Source of the DNA: JASFTV01 sp050050615
Lineage (GTDB): Bacteria > Desulfobacterota > DSM-4660 > Desulfatiglandales > HGW-15
Assembly: GCA_050050615.1 (NCBI GenBank)
Contig: JASFTV010000276.1
Span: 1-5,071, forward strand
Reading direction: 5' to 3'
DNA: 5,071 bases
Part shown: positions 1 to 5,071 of the stretch, piece after piece
Layout: every line of letters starts with the position of its first letter
How positions within the stretch are numbered: position 1 is the first letter of the stretch
Translations under genes and position numbers: made by a program
Notes under the pieces: generated by a model
Database searches by the model: none
What the model was told of the DNA's origin: nothing
The model's input: only the letters and a program-made list of their open reading frames with translations

Positions 1-508
1 TGAAGAATCCATGCTGGCTAAGATCTCTGATGGTAGCCTCGGCAGGGCTATAGAGATGTGGGAAAGCAATTTTCTGGCGAAGAGACACGAATCGCTCGTG
101 GCCCTTACCAAGTCGCTGCGTTTGTCCCCAGAGGAGGTGTTCGAAATGGTCCTCGAATATACCGGCAAGGACAGAAGAAGAGAGGTAGAGCCGCGGGAAA
201 GAGGGGGATCGGCGGTTTCCGATTTACTGGGCATCTGGAAAACCTGGTACAGGGATTTACTGGTCATCAAGACGACCGGCCTGGATAATTTGTTGATCAA
301 CTCCGATTTTTCCGCCGAGTTGAAAAATAATTCCAAAGATTTTACAATAAATAGTTTGATAGATAGCTTTCTGCTCATTGATCAGGCGGAGAGGGATTAT
401 ATGCGCACCCGCAATGTCGATTTGATGATGGAAAATATGGTGCTGAAGCTTAGACGATATAAGAGCCACAGAAAAACATTTAACGAAGAGGTGTTTTCCA
501 ACCAATGA
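1..508 (+). CDS. holB: DNA polymerase III delta' subunit, C-terminal part (5' end outside window)
   Basis: The reading frame is open from the left edge (first full codon at base 2) to TGA at 506-508, giving about 168 residues. It begins inside a delta'-type sequence: LAKISDGSLGRAIEMW matches the end of the clamp-loader AAA+ lid region, where delta' proteins carry an L-A-x-x-S-x-GS-x-G-R-A motif. The remainder is an all-helical C-terminal domain with the family-typical W-x-R-D-L-L stretch (around base 238) and no further enzymatic motif. Delta' is the stator subunit of the clamp loader that places the beta sliding clamp on DNA. The ATPase-like N-terminal domain lies upstream of the window, so the true start cannot be seen; the ATG at 11 is an internal methionine. 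The next gene starts within the stop (ATGA, 4-nt overlap), and delta' followed by RicT is a recurrent bacterial gene order, which supports the call. A DnaX-like paralogue is less likely given length and context. Confidence 0.85.
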   Translation, partial: EESMLAKISDGSLGRAIEMWESNFLAKRHESLVALTKSLRLSPEEVFEMVLEYTGKDRRREVEPRERGGSAVSDLLGIWKTWYRDLLVIKTTGLDNLLINSDFSAELKNNSKDFTINSLIDSFLLIDQAERDYMRTRNVDLMMENMVLKLRRYKSHRKTFNEEVFSNQ

Positions 509-1329
509 ACAAAATTGTAGATATACGATTAGGGAAATACGGCAAAATCCAAAGCTTTGACTCCGGGCACTTTGTCCTAAAGGCGGGCGACAAGGTCTTG
601 GTTGATACGGAGCAGGGTCCTGTATTTGGAGTCGTCTGTGCTGACCCAAGAAACCCCGGGGAGGAATTCGCCGAAAGATCCCTGGGCAGGGTGTTTCGAA
701 TGGCCAACGAAAAGGACGCAGAGCGGTATGAAAAAAACTGTGAACTAGAGAGGGAGGTTTACACCTTCTGTTACTTGAAGGTTCAGGAAAGGTCTCTACC
801 CATGTGCCTGGTTGGCGTGGAATGCCTTTTTGACGGGAGCAAGGTCGTGGTCTATTTCACGGCTGACGGCAGGGTGGACTTCCGAGAGCTGGTCAAAGAC
901 CTGGTGCAGAAGTTCCGTGCAAGGATTGAAATGCGGCAGATTGGGGTTCGTCACCAGGCCAAGATGGTCGGCGGTCTGGGCAACTGTGGGCGCCAACTGT
1001 GCTGCGCCTCGTTTCTGACCGGCTTTGAACCGGTTTCTATCAAGATGGCCAAGGAACAGAACCTTTCCCTGAATCCTTCCAAGATATCGGGAATGTGCGG
1101 CAGGCTCATGTGCTGTCTCGCCTATGAGTTTGATTACTATGAGGATGCAAAGAAGGACCTTCCCAAGATCGGCAAAAAGGTGAACACCAGCTTTGGCACG
1201 GGCAAGGTGATCCGCCAGAACATTCTGAGGAAAAGGCTCACCGTTTTGCTGGAGTCCGGACAGGAAAAGGAGATTTCCTACTCCGATATTGTCAAGGATG
1301 AACCCTCGGAAGAGAACAGCGAGGCTTGA
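505..1329 (+). CDS. ricT: RicT/YaaT family protein (PSP1 domain, cysteine-rich)
   Basis: This 274-residue protein belongs to the PSP1 C-terminal domain family. The core (about residues 60-215) contains YFTADGRVDFRELVKDL (117-133), the R-Q-I-G-V-R segment (144-149), and two cysteine signatures, CGRQLCC (161-167) and CGRLMCC (198-204), flanking a segment that includes SIKMAKEQNLSLNPSKISG. The last 60 residues look like a small beta barrel followed by an acidic tail. In Bacillus subtilis RicT (YaaT) works with RicA and RicF in a complex carrying Fe-S clusters, which is needed for RNase Y-dependent mRNA maturation and affects sporulation and competence. The paired CGRxxCC cysteines are the expected cluster ligands. 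Additional cysteines occur at 45, 79, 89, 101 and 107. The ATG at 505 overlaps the holB stop and has only a weak GAGG at 488-491, 13 nt away, so translational coupling is likely. Family membership is clear; the role in this organism is inferred. Confidence 0.92.
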   Translation: MNKIVDIRLGKYGKIQSFDSGHFVLKAGDKVLVDTEQGPVFGVVCADPRNPGEEFAERSLGRVFRMANEKDAERYEKNCELEREVYTFCYLKVQERSLPMCLVGVECLFDGSKVVVYFTADGRVDFRELVKDLVQKFRARIEMRQIGVRHQAKMVGGLGNCGRQLCCASFLTGFEPVSIKMAKEQNLSLNPSKISGMCGRLMCCLAYEFDYYEDAKKDLPKIGKKVNTSFGTGKVIRQNILRKRLTVLLESGQEKEISYSDIVKDEPSEENSEA

Positions 1330-1337
1330 TGCTTGAT
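1324..1337. repeat. Tandem 7-bp repeat GCTTGAT over the ricT stop
   Basis: Two perfect adjacent copies of GCTTGAT occupy 1324-1330 and 1331-1337. The first contains the ricT stop codon TGA (1327-1329). A slippage duplication is the simplest explanation; no function is evident. Confidence 0.5.
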
Positions 1338-1394
1338 TACGGCGGGTCGGGATAAGAACTGAAAGGGCTATGCCGCTCAGAGACAAAGACAATG

Positions 1395-1412
1395 GCAGGC
1401 ACAGGGGCCTGC
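1395..1412 (+). other. Small GC-rich hairpin in the ricT-metG gap
   Basis: GCAGGC (1395-1400) and GCCTGC (1407-1412) are perfect inverted arms around a 6-nt loop, ACAGGG. There is no T tract directly after it (GCTACAG follows), so it is not a convincing intrinsic terminator. It lies about 45 nt before the metG start and could be a leader structure or an mRNA processing/stability element. The rest of the 129-bp gap holds no clear promoter, riboswitch or T-box that I can recognise. Confidence 0.35.
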
Positions 1413-1436
1413 GCTACAGATTTGTTATTCGGCGTG

Positions 1437-1443
1437 AAAGGAG
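1437..1443 (+). promoter_or_regulatory. Candidate Shine-Dalgarno for metG
   Basis: AAAGGAG is the best anti-16S match before metG, but it sits 15 nt from the TTG start, longer than usual. A second purine run, AGAAGG (1450-1455), is only 3 nt from the start. An in-frame TAA at 1444-1446 means TTG at 1459 is the only standard start available upstream of the conserved N terminus. Confidence 0.5.
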
Positions 1444-1458
1444 TAATCAAGAAGGCCA

Positions 1459-3360
1459 TTGAGCGGACAATTCTATGTAACCACACCCATATACTACGTG
1501 AATGCCGAGCCTCACCTCGGACATGCCTATACCACGATTGTGGCCGATGTGATGGACAGGTTCCATATCCTGGCAGGAAATGAGACCTATTTTCTCACGG
1601 GAACGGATGAACACGGCGACAAAATCGTAAGGGCTGCCGAGGGGGCGGGGGAGGCCACAGACAAGTATGTGGACAAAATGAGCCAGCTGTTCAGAGACTT
1701 GTGGCCCAGGCTCAATATCATCAATAATGATTTTATTCGTACCACGGAGCCGCGCCACAAAGATGTGGTGAGGATGATCCTGAACAAGGTTCATGAGAAC
1801 GGCGACATTTACTTCAGTGACTATGAAGGCCTTTATTGCGTCGGCTGCGAGCGCTTTTACACGGAACGGGAACTGGTTGACGGGAAATGTCCTGATCATC
1901 AGACTGAACCCACAGTGATCAGCGAGGCCAACTACTTTTTCCGTATGAGCGAGTACCAGGATTGGCTCATCGATCACATCAGGCGGTATCCCGATTTCAT
2001 AAGACCTGAAAGGTATAAGAATGAGGTGCTCTCCTTCCTTAAGGAGCCCCTGGAGGACCTCTGTATTTCCCGCCCGAAATCAAGACTGGAATGGGGTATC
2101 ACCCTCCCTTTTGATGAAAACTACGTCACCTATGTCTGGTTCGACGCCCTCATCAACTATGTTTCCGCCCTCGGTTACCCGGACGGAGGCCTGTATGGCA
2201 AATTCTGGCCTGTCGCCCAGCACCTTGTTGCCAAGGACATCCTTAAACCCCACGGCATTTACTGGCCATGTATGCTAAAATCGGCAGGCATTGAACCCTA
2301 CCAACACCTGAATGTTCACGGGTATTGGAACGTAAACGAAGGGAAGATGTCCAAAAGCTTGGGGAACGTGGTAAAGCCCCTTGAACTGGCGGGTATCTAC
2401 GGCCTTGACGCCTTTCGCTATTTTTTGCTCCGGGAGATGGTCTTCGGGCTGGACTCCGAGTTCAGCGAAGAGGCTTTGGTCGCGAGGATCAATGCGGATC
2501 TGGCCAATGATCTGGGCAATCTTGTGAGCAGAAGTCTCACCATGGTTCACAAATACTTCGAAGGAGAGATCCCGGAACCTGGAAACGCACAGAGCATCGA
2601 TAAAGAGATCAAGGACGATGCCCTGGATCTCATACAGACGTACACCCGTTTCATGACAGAGCTTGGCTTTCATAAAGGGCTCATCGCTATCTGGGAGTTC
2701 ATCGGCAAGGCGAACAAATATATCGTCGCCACAGAGCCCTGGGTCCTGGCGAAATCCGACCGGGCCCGATTGTCCACGGTCATGTTTCACATTGTCGAAT
2801 CAATCAAAGTCATTTCCGTTCTTCTTTGGCCCTTCATGCCGGATACCGCTGAAAAAATACAGGGTCTCCTGGGCCTTGCCAAAGAAGGGCGTGACCTAAA
2901 GCTCGAAGATATTCAGCATTGGTGTAAGCAAAGATCTGCACGAGCCGTATCCAAGGCCCCACATCTATTCCCAAGGGTTGAGATGAAAGAAAAACCAGGG
3001 CCGGAAGAAGTGAAAGTGCAAGATGAGAAGGGAGAGAGAGAAATGATCTCTTTTAAGGAATTTCAAAAGCTTGATCTTAGAATTGGGACGGTCAAGAAGG
3101 CTGAACAGATCCCTGGTTCCAAGAAGCTCATCAAGCTTGTCGTTGATATCGGAGAAGAAAGAACGGTTGTCGCGGGTATCGCCGGCCACTATCCAGTAGA
3201 CGAACTCCTCGACAAGCAGGTGGTACTGGTGGTCAACCTCGAACCGGTGACCCTCATGGGTGTGGAATCAAAGGGTATGGTCCTCGCGGCTGAAGATCAA
3301 TCCGGTGTTCATCTGCTCATACCGGATGTCAAATCCGTCCCAGGCAGCAAGGTAAAGTGA
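1459..3360 (+). CDS. metG: Methionyl-tRNA synthetase with C-terminal tRNA-binding domain
   Basis: This complete 633-residue class I aminoacyl-tRNA synthetase charges tRNA-Met with methionine using ATP in the cytoplasm. The N terminus, FYVTTPIYYVNAEPHLGHAY, is the classic MetRS opening, with the HIGH-type signature HLGH at 19-22. The connective peptide carries one zinc knuckle, C127-x2-C130 and C144-x2-H147, the single-knuckle arrangement seen in Thermus-type MetRS. VWFDALINY (226-234) and the KMSKS loop (296-300, GKMSKSLGN) complete the Rossmann catalytic core. A helical anticodon-binding domain follows (about 340-500, with WPFMPDTAEKI at 457-467). A charged Lys/Glu-rich linker (about 508-528) leads to an OB-fold EMAPII/Arc1p-like tRNA-binding domain (about 529-633), which mediates dimerisation and tRNA binding in other bacteria. 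Length fits bacterial MetRS with this appendix. The start is TTG, chosen because an in-frame stop lies 12 nt upstream and the conserved N terminus begins at once. No catalytic residue appears to be missing. Confidence 0.97.
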   Translation: MSGQFYVTTPIYYVNAEPHLGHAYTTIVADVMDRFHILAGNETYFLTGTDEHGDKIVRAAEGAGEATDKYVDKMSQLFRDLWPRLNIINNDFIRTTEPRHKDVVRMILNKVHENGDIYFSDYEGLYCVGCERFYTERELVDGKCPDHQTEPTVISEANYFFRMSEYQDWLIDHIRRYPDFIRPERYKNEVLSFLKEPLEDLCISRPKSRLEWGITLPFDENYVTYVWFDALINYVSALGYPDGGLYGKFWPVAQHLVAKDILKPHGIYWPCMLKSAGIEPYQHLNVHGYWNVNEGKMSKSLGNVVKPLELAGIYGLDAFRYFLLREMVFGLDSEFSEEALVARINADLANDLGNLVSRSLTMVHKYFEGEIPEPGNAQSIDKEIKDDALDLIQTYTRFMTELGFHKGLIAIWEFIGKANKYIVATEPWVLAKSDRARLSTVMFHIVESIKVISVLLWPFMPDTAEKIQGLLGLAKEGRDLKLEDIQHWCKQRSARAVSKAPHLFPRVEMKEKPGPEEVKVQDEKGEREMISFKEFQKLDLRIGTVKKAEQIPGSKKLIKLVVDIGEERTVVAGIAGHYPVDELLDKQVVLVVNLEPVTLMGVESKGMVLAAEDQSGVHLLIPDVKSVPGSKVK

Positions 3361-3402
3361 AGGATCCGGTCCCGCGCAACGCGAGCTGGGTTCTGTGAAA
3401 AT

Positions 3403-3420
3403 ACCACCGTATCAGATGGT
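3403..3420 (-). terminator. Weak intrinsic terminator candidate for the HAD gene
   Basis: Read on the - strand, ACCATC and GGTGGT form a 6-bp stem (one G-T wobble) around the loop TGATAC, followed by ATTTTCAC. The hydrolase stop codon TGA (3414-3412) lies in the loop. The stem is short and the T run has only four bases, so this is a tentative call. On the + strand nothing T-rich follows the stem. The rest of the 51-bp convergent gap after metG holds only a 4-bp CGCG/CGCG hairpin (3373-3383), too weak to call a metG terminator. Confidence 0.3.
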
Positions 3421-4224
3421 TCTGGTCCTTCTTTGCTGCAAGATGAGTTCTGCAATTTCCGCAAACCCCTTTCCTCCCTCCTGGGTTGCCACAAAGCTCG
3501 GTAAGTGTTTCATGCGATCGGCAAACCGGAGGATATTTTTCACCGCCGCTGTGTGCGGAAAGTATACAAACATGGGTTCGTCGTTGGGAGAGTCACCACA
3601 GAAAAGGAACCGGTGTTTCTGCTCATCCAGGTTGATCCCCCATCGCTCCTGAGCAAAGACTCTGGTCATTCCAAGCTTATCATAGTCTCCAAACCAACCA
3701 TTCACATGGATCGACGAGACCTTGCAATTGGCGCCATGTTTTCTGAAGATCTCACAGATCCTTTCCACTTCTTTCCATTCTAGGGGTGACACGTCCTCGC
3801 AATAGTCGATGGCCAGATCGGCTTCGCGATAGCGTTGATCGCTCGCAATGGCGGTACCCGGAATCGAGCTCAGGATTTCATCTCGAATCATTTCCAGGCG
3901 ACGCTGCTTTTCTTCGCGCACCTTATCTGAATCCATGAACCTTTTGTTGAGTTTTCCTTCCTTCTCGTCATGCCAGAAGCAGAAGGCGCCGTTTTCGCCG
4001 ATAATGCCGTCCACAGGCCACATCCGGGCGATATGGTCACACCACCCGGCCGGCCGTCCTGTGATGGGAAGGATCTTGAAGCCTGCTTCCTTCAGTGACC
4101 ACAATGCTTGATAAGCTTCTGGACCTATCTTTCCACGGCTCGAAAAAGTGTCGTCAATGTCAAAAAGAATGCCGGCGAGGTTTCTTGCGGCATCGGGAGG
4201 GAATTCTCTAATGGAGGGAATCAT
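3412..4224 (-). CDS. HAD superfamily (subclass IIB) hydrolase, probable sugar-phosphate phosphatase
   Basis: This is a Mg2+-dependent phosphatase-type protein of 270 residues (272 if it starts at 4230). In the 272-residue numbering, motif I is DIDDT (24-28, nucleophile D24 and acid/base D26), motif II is the Thr of ITGRP (T57), motif III is likely K185 in YDKLGMTR, and motif IV is GDSPNDEPMF (212-221). IIGENGA (76-82) and the roughly 100-residue insert between motifs II and III mark a type IIB cap, as in Cof-type, sucrose-phosphate and mannosyl-3-phosphoglycerate phosphatases. All catalytic motifs are intact. No signal peptide or membrane segment is seen, so it should be cytoplasmic. I prefer the ATG at 4224-4222 because GGAG (4236-4233) lies 8 nt upstream; the ATG at 4230 would leave only 2 nt. 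An in-frame TAA at 4251-4249 excludes a longer protein. The substrate cannot be read from sequence; the ABC transporter ATPase gene upstream hints at an imported sugar, polyol or phosphorylated metabolite. Confidence 0.88.
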   Translation of the reverse strand: MIPSIREFPPDAARNLAGILFDIDDTFSSRGKIGPEAYQALWSLKEAGFKILPITGRPAGWCDHIARMWPVDGIIGENGAFCFWHDEKEGKLNKRFMDSDKVREEKQRRLEMIRDEILSSIPGTAIASDQRYREADLAIDYCEDVSPLEWKEVERICEIFRKHGANCKVSSIHVNGWFGDYDKLGMTRVFAQERWGINLDEQKHRFLFCGDSPNDEPMFVYFPHTAAVKNILRFADRMKHLPSFVATQEGGKGFAEIAELILQQRRTRTI

Positions 4225-4232
4225 CCTCATGT

Positions 4233-4236
4233 CTCC
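4233..4236 (-). promoter_or_regulatory. Ribosome binding site deciding the HAD gene start
   Basis: GGAG on the - strand is 8 nt from the ATG at 4224 but only 2 nt from the ATG at 4230, favouring the downstream start. It sits in the 10-bp palindrome TCCAATTGGA (4234-4243), so local pairing could partly cover it. Confidence 0.5.
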
Positions 4237-4266
4237 AATTGGAAGAAGTTAGAGCCGTGTTCTCTT

Positions 4267-4295
4267 TTCATAGCCCAAAGTCAATTCTTTGCCAA
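4267..4295 (-). promoter_or_regulatory. Candidate sigma70-type promoter for the HAD gene
   Basis: On the - strand, TTGGCA (4295-4290; 5 of 6 matches to TTGACA) is followed after exactly 17 nt by TATGAA (4272-4267; 4 of 6 matches to TATAAT). Transcription would start near 4260, giving a leader of about 35 nt before the ATG at 4224. A competing TTGACT (4284-4279) has no good -10 box at the right distance. This is seen by eye only, and no experiment supports it. Confidence 0.4.
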
Positions 4296-4308
4296 TGATC
4301 GAATCATT
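4294..4308. promoter_or_regulatory. 15-bp inverted repeat overlapping the -35 box, possible operator
   Basis: AATGAT (4294-4299) and ATCATT (4303-4308) are perfect 6-bp inverted arms separated by CGA. The repeat begins within the predicted -35 hexamer and extends upstream of it, a usual position for a repressor or activator site. I cannot assign it to a known regulator family. Confidence 0.3.
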
Positions 4309-4360
4309 CTCCAGTGACCATGAGCCCGATTAACTCAGGGAGGTGTTCTGCTTTGAGCCG

Positions 4361-4380
4361 CGAGCCGATGGGTGGGCTCG
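4361..4380 (-). other. GC-rich hairpin downstream of the ABC gene
   Basis: CGAGCC and GGCTCG form a perfect 6-bp stem around an 8-nt loop. It lies about 40 nt after the ABC transporter stop on the - strand. No T tract follows on either strand, so it may be a 3'-end stability structure or a factor-dependent termination aid rather than an intrinsic terminator. The motif GAGCC recurs nearby at 4322 and 4355. Confidence 0.3.
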
Positions 4381-4394
4381 ATAACGTCGCCTTA

Positions 4395-4419
4395 GATAAA
4401 ATCGCGGACCGATTTTATC
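4395..4419 (-). terminator. Perfect 10-bp-arm hairpin overlapping the ABC gene stop; possible terminator
   Basis: GATAAAATCG (4395-4404) and CGATTTTATC (4410-4419) are exact reverse complements around a 5-nt loop. On the - strand the first arm begins within the ABC stop codon TGA (4420-4418). The stem closes with C-G pairs near the loop, but the TTTT run lies within the 3' arm and no run of T follows it, so this is not a textbook intrinsic terminator. It is the most perfect inverted repeat that I noticed in the window, and its place at the end of the gene favours a transcript-end role. Confidence 0.4.
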
Positions 4420-5071
4420 AGAACAGGATCATGCATTTTTGGGGATCTAGAAACAGGTAGAGTGCTTGTCCCTCTTCTTGCGGTAGGTGATGCGGCACCT
4501 GCACCCTGATCATCGTGTCATTTACGCTTACGAAAAAGTAGAGAAAGTTACCCAGGTACGCTTTATGGACAATGGTGCCCTTGAACAGGTTCTCCCTGGC
4601 GTCAGGTGGTTCTGTAAATACTTCCACGTCCTCAGGACGTATCGATGCATACACTTTTTTCCCTGGTGTTGTGGCCGCAATGCTGTGCGTTTTACACACC
4701 ATCTTCTCCCTGAATTCGGTGCGTACGTAAACCGCGTCCGTATCCTGGAGGACCTGGACGACCTCCCCGGACATAAAGTTCATGGTGCCTATAAAATCGG
4801 CGACAAATCGATTGGCGGGCTTTTTATAGATGTCCTGCGGCACGCCGATTTGCACCACGTTCCCTGAGTCCATGACGGCGATCCGATCAGAGATAACCAT
4901 CGCCTCGGCCTGGTCATGGGTGACGTAGACCGATGTGATGCCCAAGCGTCTTACCAGGCTCTTGATTTCAAATCTCATTTTTTCTCTGAGCTTGGCGTCC
5001 AGGTTGCTCAGCGGTTCGTCCAACAGCAGCACTTTAGGATTGCTCACGAGAGCCCGCGCAAGAGCTACCCG
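4418..5071 (-). CDS. ABC transporter ATP-binding protein, C-terminal part (5' end outside window)
   Basis: The frame is open from the right edge to TGA at 4420-4418, giving 217 residues. The fragment starts with RVALARAL, which directly follows the LSGGQ signature in these ATPases, so Walker A, Q-loop and signature lie beyond the window. Visible are Walker B with the catalytic Glu (VLLLDEP, fragment residues 14-20), the D-loop SNLDA (22-26) and the switch His in YVTHDQAEAM (H52). After the nucleotide-binding domain comes PANRFVADFIG (fragment residues 85-95) and a C-terminal beta-rich TOBE/OB domain of about 120 residues with the SIRPEDVEV motif. This layout is that of importer ATPases of the MalK/UgpC/PotA/FbpC group, which energise uptake of sugars, glycerol-3-phosphate, polyamines or iron with two permeases and a binding protein. 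G-T-M-N-F-M-S-G resembles the PotA/FbpC side more than MalK, but substrate cannot be assigned. GTG at 5047 is internal, not the start. Partner genes are probably beyond the right edge. Confidence 0.93.
   Translation of the reverse strand, partial: RVALARALVSNPKVLLLDEPLSNLDAKLREKMRFEIKSLVRRLGITSVYVTHDQAEAMVISDRIAVMDSGNVVQIGVPQDIYKKPANRFVADFIGTMNFMSGEVVQVLQDTDAVYVRTEFREKMVCKTHSIAATTPGKKVYASIRPEDVEVFTEPPDARENLFKGTIVHKAYLGNFLYFFVSVNDTMIRVQVPHHLPQEEGQALYLFLDPQKCMILF

Noticed and set aside
1329..1355. 8-codon ORF overlapping the ricT stop (TGATG)
   Set aside because: Too short to support; no met-rich or regulatory peptide pattern, and the overlap may simply follow from the GCTTGAT duplication.
796..1392. 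198-codon - strand ORF opposite ricT
   Set aside because: It is antisense to a clearly conserved protein, with a composition typical of a complementary-strand shadow.
1392..1583. 63-codon + strand ORF starting in the ricT-metG gap
   Set aside because: Most of it overlaps metG in another frame, the product resembles nothing known to me, and the strong MetRS N terminus explains the region.
1447..1977. 176-codon - strand ORF opposite metG
   Set aside because: Antisense shadow of the MetRS catalytic core; no recognisable domain.
3373..3383. CGCG-CAA-CGCG hairpin as metG terminator
   Set aside because: Only 4 bp of stem with a 3-nt loop and no T tract after it.
3389..3425. Direct repeat GGTTCTG (3389-3395 and 3419-3425)
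   Set aside because: Seven bases at 30-bp distance are within chance expectation, and no mobile element borders them.
4279..4284. TTGACT as the -35 box of the HAD gene promoter
   Set aside because: At 16-18 nt spacing the -10 region reads GAACAC/AACACG/ACACGG, a poor match; the TTGGCA/TATGAA pair is better.
4487..4867. 126-codon + strand ORF opposite the ABC ATPase
   Set aside because: Antisense shadow of a conserved ATPase with TOBE domain; no plausible domain or start signal.

Overview
The window comes from a bacterial chromosome and consists mostly of housekeeping genes. Conserved proteins and gene order (DNA polymerase III delta' subunit, then RicT/YaaT, then methionyl-tRNA synthetase), moderate G+C content and the flavour of the proteins suggest a Gram-negative anaerobe of the Desulfobacterota/former Deltaproteobacteria. 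That placement is an inference from protein style and synteny; no 16S or other marker is present to prove it.

Layout. The + strand half (1-3360) carries the 3' end of a holB-type gene (1-508), a RicT-family gene overlapping it by 4 nt (505-1329), a 129-bp gap with a small hairpin, and a complete metG (1459-3360) that starts with TTG. The - strand half (3412-5071) carries, in transcription order, the 3' part of an ABC transporter ATPase gene (running off the right edge, ending at 4418), a 193-bp intergenic region, and a HAD-IIB hydrolase gene (start at 4224 or 4230, end at 3412). The two blocks converge on a 51-bp gap at 3361-3411.

How the genes fit together. holB and ricT look translationally coupled, and metG lies just downstream on the same strand. 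This cluster joins replication (clamp loader), an Fe-S-associated RNA-processing factor and translation, and similar clusters are known in Firmicutes (holB-yaaT region near metS). The ABC ATPase is of the MalK/UgpC/PotA importer type. The downstream HAD phosphatase has its own plausible sigma70-type promoter, with a 15-bp inverted repeat over its -35 box, so it may be transcribed separately from the transporter.

I found no mobile element, CRISPR array, tRNA, rRNA or recognisable riboswitch. I do not see an undescribed system here. The best leads are the possible operator/promoter before the HAD gene, the perfect 10-bp-arm hairpin overlapping the ABC gene stop codon, and the RicT protein in a presumed Gram-negative context.
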